Source: Thalassospira lohafexi (lineage in GTDB: Bacteria > Pseudomonadota > Alphaproteobacteria > Rhodospirillales > Thalassospiraceae). From it: a DNA stretch of 64,000 nt. Positions within the stretch are counted from its first letter, which is position 1. Each line of letters starts with the position of its first letter. The DNA lies in NCBI RefSeq assembly GCF_002844275.1, contig NZ_NXGX01000004.1:186001-250000 (forward strand), written 5' to 3'. Shown piece by piece: positions 51,422 to 58,682 of the stretch. Made by a program: the position numbers and the translations under genes. The notes under the pieces were generated by a model, which was not told where the DNA came from, made no database searches, and saw only the letters and a program-made list of their open reading frames with translations.

Positions 51422-51834
51422 GATTGGCCTTCCCCGTTTCGATCACCTGATGGTGCAGCCGAGACCCTGTCGGTCGGCTCGGTCTGACTGCGCGATGGAT
51501 CGCCGTAAATACGGTTGATCCGGTATATATAGTTCAAAATCTCGGCGACGGCAGCAAACGCTTCAAGCGGAATTTCGCTTTCGACTTCAACAGCCATCAG
51601 TATTTCCGTCAGATCGGTGTCCTTGCGGACCTTGATCCCATTGGCAAAGGCCACCTGCAATATCTGTTCCGCAACGCCGCCTTCGCCCTTTGCACTAAGG
51701 ACCGGGGCGTTGTCACGACCATGCGCATAGCGAAGGGCAACAGCCTTTTGCTCAGACGTTCCGGGCGCGGCAAATTTTTCCGTTTTGGATGCCGGTGCGT
51801 CCGTTATGTCATATGTGGGTTTTTTCCCGCTCAT
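51418..51834 (-). CDS. FlhX, FlhB C-terminal domain paralogue
   Basis: 138 residues from the ATG at 51834 (MSGKKPTYD). The region KAVALRYAHGRDNAPVLSAKGEGGVAEQILQVA aligns with the cytoplasmic domain of FlhB, but the autocleavage motif NPTH is missing. Such stand-alone FlhX/YlqH proteins can partly replace the FlhB C-domain in export switching. The full flhB (55190-56260) keeps NPTH. A Ser/Asp/Pro-rich tail ends the protein. Confidence 0.85.
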   Translation of the reverse strand: MSGKKPTYDITDAPASKTEKFAAPGTSEQKAVALRYAHGRDNAPVLSAKGEGGVAEQILQVAFANGIKVRKDTDLTEILMAVEVESEIPLEAFAAVAEILNYIYRINRIYGDPSRSQTEPTDRVSAAPSGDRNGEGQS

Positions 51835-52060
51835 ACTGCCCTTCAACCCGGGACGCTTTTGCCTGAATTTCAAATCTCAGGTTCGACCATAGACCCGAGA
51901 TGGTCAACAAATCGTTGTCGAACCAGTTCACCACAGAAAGTTGCAATATAGGAGGACAGATGTCCGGGCCGGATTTAGGATATCCGCGACGTTAACGGCG
52001 GGTATCGGTTAAACGGGCACTGGAAATGGTGCCGCCCGGCGCGGGGGAACGGATCAAACG

Positions 52061-52339
52061 TCAGCTATCATCGGCGTCCTTGCCGATGTCAGCTTCTTTT
52101 TCGACCGTTTTGGCGGATGGCGATGAAGATTGTCCGAGATGACGGATAAGGTCTTCGCTGACGGCAGCAGAACGGTTTTCTTCCTGAATGCGGTCATAAA
52201 GTTCGCGTCGCAGGACCTGAACGTCTTCAGGGAATGTGAAGCCGAGCTTTACGGTCTTGCCACGGACCTCAACGACAGTGACCTCGATATTGTCGTCAAT
52301 GACAACGGAGTCGCCGACTTTTCGTGTGAGATAGAGCAT
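52061..52339 (-). CDS. csrA: CsrA, RNA-binding translational regulator
   Basis: 92 residues from the ATG at 52339 (MLYLTRKVGDSVVID), the canonical CsrA start; an upstream in-frame extension to 52390 is unlike the family. The core IEVTVVEVRGKTVKLGFTFPEDVQVLRRELYDRIQEEN is intact. The C-terminal 35 residues are an extra Ser/Lys/Asp-rich tail. CsrA binds GGA motifs in mRNA leaders; with FliW it controls flagellin synthesis in several phyla. It is divergent from flgB; the 230-base gap to flhX has no gene. Confidence 0.95.
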   Translation of the reverse strand: MLYLTRKVGDSVVIDDNIEVTVVEVRGKTVKLGFTFPEDVQVLRRELYDRIQEENRSAAVSEDLIRHLGQSSSPSAKTVEKEADIGKDADDS

Positions 52340-52473
52340 ACGGTGTCCCGGTTTCGCTAGATGGCAAACATAATTTACCAGATCGTGCACAATATGCCCG
52401 CTTTCAAACGCGCGGTCTAGTACCAGCCTTCATTTGCGGGAAATCTATGCGAATTCAAGGATGTTTTCGGCTC

Positions 52474-52488
52474 TGGCACGCTTCATGC
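52474..52488 (+). promoter_or_regulatory. Sigma-54 promoter of flgB-flgC-fliE
   Basis: TGGCACGCTTCATGC: perfect -24 element, one mismatch at -12 (ATGC), exact GG-N10-GC spacing. The predicted start near 52500 gives a 123-base leader. A degenerate CGGCA-type dyad follows near 52510-52526. Confidence 0.8.
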
Positions 52489-52622
52489 ATTTAGGTTGGC
52501 AGGAATGTTCGGCGCGGCAAAAATCGCCTCTTTGATCAAACCGGCCCCGCAAGGGCGATGGCGTTAACGTCGGCTTTACCCGCGCACCCAATACTGAGCA
52601 ATGCGCAGACAAGGAGCAGAAA

Positions 52623-53024
52623 ATGGATATCGGCAAACTTGGCATGTTCGCCAACCTTAAAGAAAAGATGGACTGGCTGACACAGCGTCAGGAAGTCATT
52701 GCGCAGAACATCGCCAACTCCGATACGCCAAATTACCGCCCCGACGATCTGAAAAAATTCGACCCTAAGAATATCGGCCGCGATCGCCAGTTCATTCTGG
52801 CCATGAACGCGACCACGCCGGGCCACAGCCAGGGCCTGCATAAACCGCAAAACTTCAAGGACGAGGAAGTGCGCAAGAACTACGAAGTCGCACCGGGTAA
52901 AAACGCCGTCATCCTTGAAGAACAGATGGTCAAGATGAACGAAAACCAAGTCGATTATCAGACCATGACCCGTCTTTATTCCAAGCAGAAATCGATGTTC
53001 ATTTCCGCCCTCGGCCGCATCTAA
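52623..53024 (+). CDS. flgB: FlgB, proximal rod protein
   Basis: 133 residues, normal for FlgB. MDIGKLGMFANLKEKMDWLTQRQEVIAQNIANSDTPNYR is the rod signature (shown in parts); the C-terminus ends with QTMTRLYSKQKSMFISALGRI. AAGGAG precedes the ATG. First gene of flgB-flgC-fliE. Confidence 0.95.
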   Translation: MDIGKLGMFANLKEKMDWLTQRQEVIAQNIANSDTPNYRPDDLKKFDPKNIGRDRQFILAMNATTPGHSQGLHKPQNFKDEEVRKNYEVAPGKNAVILEEQMVKMNENQVDYQTMTRLYSKQKSMFISALGRI

Positions 53025-53047
53025 CCCGATCGTAGAGAGTTAAAATC

Positions 53048-53455
53048 ATGGAACTTTACAAAGCTTTTCAAATCTCTGCTGCTGGTATGCGCGCCCAAGG
53101 GACCCGTCTTCGTATTGCCGCGGAAAACGTTGCCAACGCCGATAGCCTTCCGACCCAGCCGGGACAGGACCCATATCGCCGTAAACTTCTGACATTTAAA
53201 AATGTCATGGACCGCGAAGTCGGTGTTGAGATGGTTAAGGTCAATAAGGTCGTGCCTGATCGCTCCGATTTTGGTATGAAGTACGAACCAAGCCATCCAG
53301 CAGCCAACGATCAGGGGTACGTTCAGACCCCGAATGTCGAAACACTGGTTGAAATGATGGACATGCGCGAAGCACAGCGTTCCTATGAGGCCAACCTCAA
53401 TGTGATCCAGTCATCGCGCAGCATGTTGCTCAAGACCCTTGATATCCTGCAGTAA
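53048..53455 (+). CDS. flgC: FlgC, proximal rod protein
   Basis: 135 residues. AFQISAAGMRAQGTRLRIAAENVANADS at the N-terminus and NVETLVEMMDMREAQRSYEANLNVI at the C-terminus are the standard FlgC motifs. It follows flgB by 23 bases. Confidence 0.95.
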   Translation: MELYKAFQISAAGMRAQGTRLRIAAENVANADSLPTQPGQDPYRRKLLTFKNVMDREVGVEMVKVNKVVPDRSDFGMKYEPSHPAANDQGYVQTPNVETLVEMMDMREAQRSYEANLNVIQSSRSMLLKTLDILQ

Positions 53456-53500
53456 GCAGTCATATCTAAAGGACCAAGACAAGTTTAAGGATCTCAACCG

Positions 53501-53827
53501 ATGGTCTCCAGCTTCAACGATGCCATTTCTGCCTACCGCAATGCGGCTGCGGGCAAGACCGATACCGTTGCCGAACGTGTCACCGGTACGGGCAATACCG
53601 TTGATCCGGGGGAAAGTTTTGCCGACATGGTCCGCGGGGCGGCATATGATGCCCGCGATACCATGGTCAACAGCGAACAGATGACCCAAAAGGCCATTAC
53701 CGGCGATGCTGAACTCCATGAAGTTGTGACGGCGGTTTCGGCGGCTGAGGTGACACTGAGAACTGTGGTTGGGGTGCGTGACAAAGCTGTTGAGGCGTAT
53801 CAAAGCATCCTGAACATGCCGGTCTGA
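53501..53827 (+). CDS. fliE: FliE, MS-ring to rod adaptor
   Basis: 108 residues. The C-terminal part AITGDAELHEVVTAVSAAEVTLRTVVGVRDKAVEAYQ is typical of FliE, which connects the MS-ring to the rod. It lies 45 bases after flgC, with AAGG upstream, and is followed by a strong terminator. Confidence 0.94.
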   Translation: MVSSFNDAISAYRNAAAGKTDTVAERVTGTGNTVDPGESFADMVRGAAYDARDTMVNSEQMTQKAITGDAELHEVVTAVSAAEVTLRTVVGVRDKAVEAYQSILNMPV

Positions 53828-53852
53828 ATGCAGGCGTTATGACGTAAAGACG

Positions 53853-53884
53853 AAACCGCACGATAGACCGTGCGGTTTTTTGTT
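53853..53884 (+). terminator. Intrinsic terminator after fliE
   Basis: AAACCGCACG and CGTGCGGTTT form a 10-base stem with a 6-base loop, followed by TTTTGTTTTT. It separates flgB-flgC-fliE from fliQ. Confidence 0.85.
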
Positions 53885-54000
53885 TTTGAAGAACCATTTG
53901 ATACAACAGGAAATCATGGCAATCGGGCGGCCATATCCTGTATGAAGAATGAACCGGCGGCATGATCGCCAGCAAGAGCACGACGAGGCGGGAAGACCAG

Positions 54001-54270
54001 ATGGATCAAGCGGAAATCATGGATGTGGCCTATGACGCAGTTTGGACGCTGCTCAAGGTGACCACGCCGCTGATGTTGATCGCACTTGGGGTCGGTCTGG
54101 TCATCGCGCTGTTTCAGGCCCTGACACAGATTCAGGAAATGACACTGACGTTTGTGCCCAAAATTCTGGTGATTTTTGTGGCTCTTCTGGTGTTGTTGCC
54201 GTGGATGATGACGGAAATGGTCGAATTTATGGGCCGGATGGTTGATCATTTCATCGGACTGCCAAATTAG
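54001..54270 (+). CDS. fliQ: FliQ, flagellar export gate protein
   Basis: 89 residues from the ATG at 54001 (MDQAEIMDVAYDAVWTLL), the standard FliQ length; an upstream extension to 53962 is not FliQ-like. Two membrane helices surround ALFQALTQIQEMTLTFVPKI, the diagnostic loop. It builds the export pore with FliP and FliR. Its distance from fliP (over 3 kb, opposite strand) is noteworthy. Confidence 0.95.
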   Translation: MDQAEIMDVAYDAVWTLLKVTTPLMLIALGVGLVIALFQALTQIQEMTLTFVPKILVIFVALLVLLPWMMTEMVEFMGRMVDHFIGLPN

Positions 54271-54372
54271 CGACGGCTCGCACGAACTGTTTCTTCTTTT
54301 AACCGCGACACGTCCCCGTCGTCCCGGCACTATCATTCGCTCCGTTTCGTAACCCAAGGCACCTAAGGCAAG

Positions 54373-55137
54373 ATGGATCTTCAGGAGTTTCTTACTCTTA
54401 ACGTCTATGTCGTCCTGATGAGTTTCGCCAGGGTCGGGGCCGCCTTTATGTATATGCCCGGCATCGGGGCGAGAAGTGTTCCCGCACGCGCCCGTCTTTT
54501 GTTTGCCTTTTGGGTCGCGGTCGTGATTTCCCCGCTTGCGGGGCCTTTGTTCCCGCCTCAGCCTGCGGATGCGGCGTCTTTGCTGTTGGCTATTGGGTAT
54601 GAAATTACGGTCGGGCTTTTCTTTGCCTTGTTCGCGCAAGTCATGCTGGCCGGTTTGCAAACAGCGGGGGGCATTATTGCCTACCTGTCATCGATGGCGA
54701 ACGCCTTTTCATCGGACCCGTTATCAGGCGCGCAAAGCGCGGTGACCGGCAACCTGTTGATTCAGGTCGGGATTGTCTTGTTGTTTGCCACCGGGATGGA
54801 CCATTTGATGATCCAGGCCTTGTTTGAAAGCTATTCGCTGTTTCCGCCCGGCGGGGCCTTGCCGGTTGGCGATATGAGTGAGTTTTTCGCCCATGCGATC
54901 AGTGACAGCTTCATGATTGCCGCCCAAATATCAGCACCGTTCCTGATTGTTGCGCTGGTATTGCAAATCGCACTCGGATTGTTAAATAAACTGATGCCGC
55001 AATTACCGGTTTTCTTCGTTGCCATGCCTGTTCAAATTGGGTTGGCGCTGCTTTTATTGACGCTGGCATTGCCATCCATGATGATGGTGTTTCTTGAATA
55101 CTACGAAAACGGACTTGAGGCATTTATCAATCCGTAG
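54373..55137 (+). CDS. fliR: FliR, flagellar export gate protein
   Basis: 254 residues with about six membrane helices. Family features include FARVGAAFMYMPGIGARSVPARARL, EITVGLFFALFAQVMLAGLQTAGG and the C-terminal PVFFVAMPVQIGLALLLLTLALP. It is encoded between fliQ (102 bases upstream) and flhB (52 bases downstream). Confidence 0.95.
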   Translation: MDLQEFLTLNVYVVLMSFARVGAAFMYMPGIGARSVPARARLLFAFWVAVVISPLAGPLFPPQPADAASLLLAIGYEITVGLFFALFAQVMLAGLQTAGGIIAYLSSMANAFSSDPLSGAQSAVTGNLLIQVGIVLLFATGMDHLMIQALFESYSLFPPGGALPVGDMSEFFAHAISDSFMIAAQISAPFLIVALVLQIALGLLNKLMPQLPVFFVAMPVQIGLALLLLTLALPSMMMVFLEYYENGLEAFINP

Positions 55138-55189
55138 GGCAGAGTGCTCCGATTGTCGGGGTGATGCTCTGGCCATGAATGGGTAGCCA

Positions 55190-56260
55190 ATGGCAGAAGA
55201 AGACGACAGCCAAAAGACAGAAGACCCCACAAGTAAAAAGCTTGAAGACGCGCGCAAAAAGGGTCAGGTGCCGGTTTCCAAGGAAGTCGGTAACTTCATG
55301 CTGTTGTTTGGTGGCGGTCTTGTCCTGATGATGCTTGGGCCGAGCATGGCCGAAGCTGTTCGCGACCTTTCGCTTGGCTTTATTGAACATCCGCACATGA
55401 TTGATGTCAGCAGGGCAGGCATGCCGATCCTGTTTAAGGATGTGATGCTGGGCATGCTGTGGGTTCTGGGCATCCCGTTTGTGCTTTTGGTTTTCTTTGC
55501 GGCGGCCGGTCATCTGTTACAGAATGGCCTTGTGGTCGCCCTTGACCGGATCGAACCAAAGCCAGAAAAGCTTAATCCGCTTAAAGGGCTTAAAAATCAG
55601 TTTTCGATGAAAACGATGGTTGAGTTCGTCAAGAATGTCTCAAAGCTTTTGCTGGTTGGGGTGGTTCTCACGCTTGTAATCATGCCAGAACTGGTTGACG
55701 TCGAACTGTACCCCCAAATGCCACTGGCTTTAACGCTTGAGCGTCTCTACGACATGATCGTGATTTTGCTGATTGCGACCATTTCACTGACAGCCGTGAT
55801 TGCCGGGTTGGACTTTGCCTACCAACGGTATGAGTTCAACAAGCAGATGAAAATGTCCAAGCAGGAAATCAAGGACGAATATAAGCAGACCGAAGGCAGC
55901 CCGGAAATCAAGGCCAAAGTCCGTCAAATCCGTATGCAACGCGCTCAACAGCGCATGATGTCAAACGTTCCCTCTGCCGACGTGGTGATTACCAACCCGA
56001 CCCATTTTGCCGTCGCACTGAAATACGACATCGATACGATGGGTGCCCCGATGTGTGTCGCCAAGGGGCAGGACAACATCGCGCTTAAAATCCGTGAAGT
56101 GGCCGAAGAAAACGGTGTCACGGTGATGGAAAACCCGCCGGTTGCCCGTGCGCTGTTTGCCACGGTTGAAATCGATCAGGAAGTTCCCCCCGAACACTAC
56201 AAGGCAGTCGCCGAAATCATTTCCTTCGTCTTCCGCCAAAAGGGCAAGAAACTGGGGTGA
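55190..56260 (+). CDS. flhB: FlhB, export substrate-specificity switch
   Basis: 356 residues. The N-terminal AEEDDSQKTEDPTSKKLEDARKKGQVPVSKEV, four membrane segments (about 30-210), and the cytosolic domain with the self-cleavage motif NPTHFAVALKY are typical. Cleavage in NPTH lets FliK switch export from rod/hook to filament substrates. A C-terminal segment HYKAVAEIISFVFRQKGKK ends the protein. A truncated paralogue, FlhX, is encoded at 51418-51834. Confidence 0.96.
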   Translation: MAEEDDSQKTEDPTSKKLEDARKKGQVPVSKEVGNFMLLFGGGLVLMMLGPSMAEAVRDLSLGFIEHPHMIDVSRAGMPILFKDVMLGMLWVLGIPFVLLVFFAAAGHLLQNGLVVALDRIEPKPEKLNPLKGLKNQFSMKTMVEFVKNVSKLLLVGVVLTLVIMPELVDVELYPQMPLALTLERLYDMIVILLIATISLTAVIAGLDFAYQRYEFNKQMKMSKQEIKDEYKQTEGSPEIKAKVRQIRMQRAQQRMMSNVPSADVVITNPTHFAVALKYDIDTMGAPMCVAKGQDNIALKIREVAEENGVTVMENPPVARALFATVEIDQEVPPEHYKAVAEIISFVFRQKGKKLG

Positions 56261-56304
56261 CGCCAATGGCGGACCTGCGTATGCGGGCGATTTTGATATC
56301 AGTC

Positions 56305-56322
56305 CAGCATTCAGGAATGCTG
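56305..56322. promoter_or_regulatory. Short palindrome between flhB and the chemoreceptor gene
   Basis: CAGCATTC and GAATGCTG with a 2-base spacer; no T-run. It could be an operator for the chemoreceptor gene or a weak end of the flhB message. The rest of this 226-base gap shows nothing clear. Confidence 0.25.
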
Positions 56323-56486
56323 CGTTAGAAATTTTGCACCGGCATGATCTAGATCAATTCTCAACTGACTAAATTACAGTATATGCGATGCTATACGAAA
56401 GTATTGATTTCACGCAGATGGCAACTTGCTTATATGCAGCTGGCATGTCTTGAAGCGTGTGTGTTGTCAGAATTGGAATAAAACAA

Positions 56487-58508
56487 ATGAAAGTTAGAAT
56501 TGCCGGGCAGATTGCATTGTCGAATGCGATCATAGTTATCATGTTGATCGCGGTTGCAATTGGCATTGGTGTCGTCAATTCGCAAGGACGTGACGCGACC
56601 AGCGAAGCGACCAAACTAGGTGTTGTTGCCAGCACAGATGTGCCGCAACTTATCAACGCAATCGCAGGTGCACGCTACAATGTTATTCAGGTACAGCAAT
56701 GGCTGACGGACATTTCTGCGACGCGTGGCCTTGATGGCTTGAATGACGGTTTTGATGAAGCCAAGTCTGCTGCAATAGGATTTGCCGAGAACCTGAAAGA
56801 AGCCAAGGACCTTGCGCAAAAACTTGGCCAAACTGACCTTTATGATTCTCTCATCAAAGTCGAAGCCGCTTTTCCGGCTTATTACGACGCCGGCAAACAA
56901 ATGGCACAGGGCTATATCGACGGTGGCCCAGAGGTCGGCAACAAAATGATGGCCAATTTTGATGGCGCAGCGGCAAACATGTCAGATGCGCTTGCGGGCG
57001 CTGTTTCAAAAACCGAACAATACAGTAGTTCAATAAAGAATGATTTGGTTGAAAAACTTAGTGGCCTAGAGTCGAACGTTCAATCGGTATTCTGGCTGAC
57101 GAACTCGGTAACGGTTGCTTCTATTCTGATCTGTGCACTGATCGCTTTTGTCATGCACCGTCGGATAGCAAAACCTGTTGCGGGCAGTGTCGCGCTTTTG
57201 CGCCGTCTTGCCGATGGGGACTATGATGTCGACATCTATAAATCCACGCGCGGTGACGAAATCGGTGATCTTGTCCGCGTGATGGAGGTTTTCCGTGAAA
57301 CTGGGCGCAACAACGTGAATATGCGCGCGCAGGCGGAAGTCGAACGTGAGCAGGCTGAAAAACAGCGTCAACAGTCATTGATGAAGATGGCCGAAAAAGT
57401 TGAAACTGAAACGCGTCGGGTTGTCGAAACGATTTCTGGTCAAACAGGTGAGCTTGCAGCGGCGGCCAAACGTATGTCGGGGTCTGCTAACCTTGTTCAG
57501 GGTAACTCTGAAACCGTCGCCGCGGCGTCGGCACAGGCACTTGCTACCGTTGAGGCGGTCGCTGGCGCAGGCGAGGAACTGAACTCGTCGCTTGGTGAAA
57601 TCAACAGTCAGATTTCACGTGCCAATCGGGTCAGCCAGGATGCCGTGAACGCAAGTCGATCGACCGAGCAAACAGTATCGCAGCTTGCCAATAGTGTGCG
57701 TGGTATCGGTGAAGTGGTTGAATTGATTTCCGGGATTGCCGAACAAACTAATCTTCTGGCGTTGAATGCAACGATTGAAGCGGCGCGTGCCGGTGACGCG
57801 GGTAAAGGTTTTGCTGTTGTGGCACAGGAAGTAAAAAATCTCGCGACGCAAACCAGCCGTTCTACAGATGAAATTACCCGCCAAATCAACGAAATCCAAA
57901 GTGTGACCGATACTGCCGTACAAGCCGTCGCGACCATCGCAGAAAAAATCCACGAAATGGATGAGGTTTCAACGGCAATTGCTGCCGCTGTTGAGGAACA
58001 AAGTGCCGCGACCGCCGAAATTGCCCGAAACGTCAATGAGACAGCACAGGCTTCACGCGAAGTTTCCACCCGTATCAACGAAGTTTCTGACGAAGCATCA
58101 GTGACCGGTAAAATGGCTGCTGACGTTGGTCTGTTGTCCGAAAAGGTAGCAGAGGCGGTTCGCGATCTGCGTACTGTATTGATCGAAGTTGTGCGGACCT
58201 CGACAACAGATGTTGATCGTCGTGGGACGAAGCGACACGTGGCATCGCAGTCCATCAATCTGCGCCACAATGGCAAGTCCGGTCGTGCAAAGATTGAGAA
58301 TATCTCCGAAGGGGGGGCCTTGCTTACTACGGATATGAATATGAGCGCCGGAGGCAAGGTTGAACTTGATTTGCTAGCAAACGGCACGGCGGTACGTGCA
58401 ATTATCCGCAATGTCATGAACGATAAGGTTAGCGTGGAATTTGACGCCATGAAAATCTCTGAGGCTGACATCCGGAAGTTTTCTGATCGGCCGGCACGCG
58501 CGGCGTAA
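56487..58508 (+). CDS. Methyl-accepting chemotaxis protein with C-terminal PilZ domain
   Basis: 673 residues from the ATG at 56487 ([13 protein letters not shown]). Transmembrane segments at about 9-30 and 200-220 enclose a 170-residue helical periplasmic sensor. A HAMP domain follows ([23 protein letters not shown]), then the signalling hairpin with tip [34 protein letters not shown] (split). The last 85 residues form a PilZ domain: RRGTKR (RxxxR) and NISEGGAL (D/NxSxxG), so it should bind cyclic di-GMP. Azospirillum Tlp1 has the same design and links energy taxis to cyclic di-GMP. No other receptor or cheA is in the window. Confidence 0.93.
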   Translation: MKVRIAGQIALSNAIIVIMLIAVAIGIGVVNSQGRDATSEATKLGVVASTDVPQLINAIAGARYNVIQVQQWLTDISATRGLDGLNDGFDEAKSAAIGFAENLKEAKDLAQKLGQTDLYDSLIKVEAAFPAYYDAGKQMAQGYIDGGPEVGNKMMANFDGAAANMSDALAGAVSKTEQYSSSIKNDLVEKLSGLESNVQSVFWLTNSVTVASILICALIAFVMHRRIAKPVAGSVALLRRLADGDYDVDIYKSTRGDEIGDLVRVMEVFRETGRNNVNMRAQAEVEREQAEKQRQQSLMKMAEKVETETRRVVETISGQTGELAAAAKRMSGSANLVQGNSETVAAASAQALATVEAVAGAGEELNSSLGEINSQISRANRVSQDAVNASRSTEQTVSQLANSVRGIGEVVELISGIAEQTNLLALNATIEAARAGDAGKGFAVVAQEVKNLATQTSRSTDEITRQINEIQSVTDTAVQAVATIAEKIHEMDEVSTAIAAAVEEQSAATAEIARNVNETAQASREVSTRINEVSDEASVTGKMAADVGLLSEKVAEAVRDLRTVLIEVVRTSTTDVDRRGTKRHVASQSINLRHNGKSGRAKIENISEGGALLTTDMNMSAGGKVELDLLANGTAVRAIIRNVMNDKVSVEFDAMKISEADIRKFSDRPARAA

Positions 58509-58552
58509 GAAATCATACCGTCGACATTGGCTTCATAAAGTCGATTTAACCG

Positions 58553-58590
58553 GAAAGGCAGGGCTCCGCAAAGAGTCCTGCCTTTTGTTT
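58553..58590 (+). terminator. Intrinsic terminator after the chemoreceptor gene
   Basis: AAAGGCAGG and CCTGCCTTT form a 9-base stem, with more pairs inside, followed by TGTTTT on the plus strand. Confidence 0.8.
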
Positions 58591-58682
58591 TACGGCAACA
58601 AAACTTGTCGGTAGCCAGTCGGGCGATAAGCAGCTAAAAGTATAGACTATAGTGATAAGTTATTGGCTTTAAAGGCGGTCGC

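Noticed and set aside
57608..58516. 302-codon open frame antisense to the chemoreceptor
   Set aside because: The composition is the Ser/Arg/Ala-rich pattern of a shadow frame, and the chemoreceptor signalling domain on the other strand is unmistakable.
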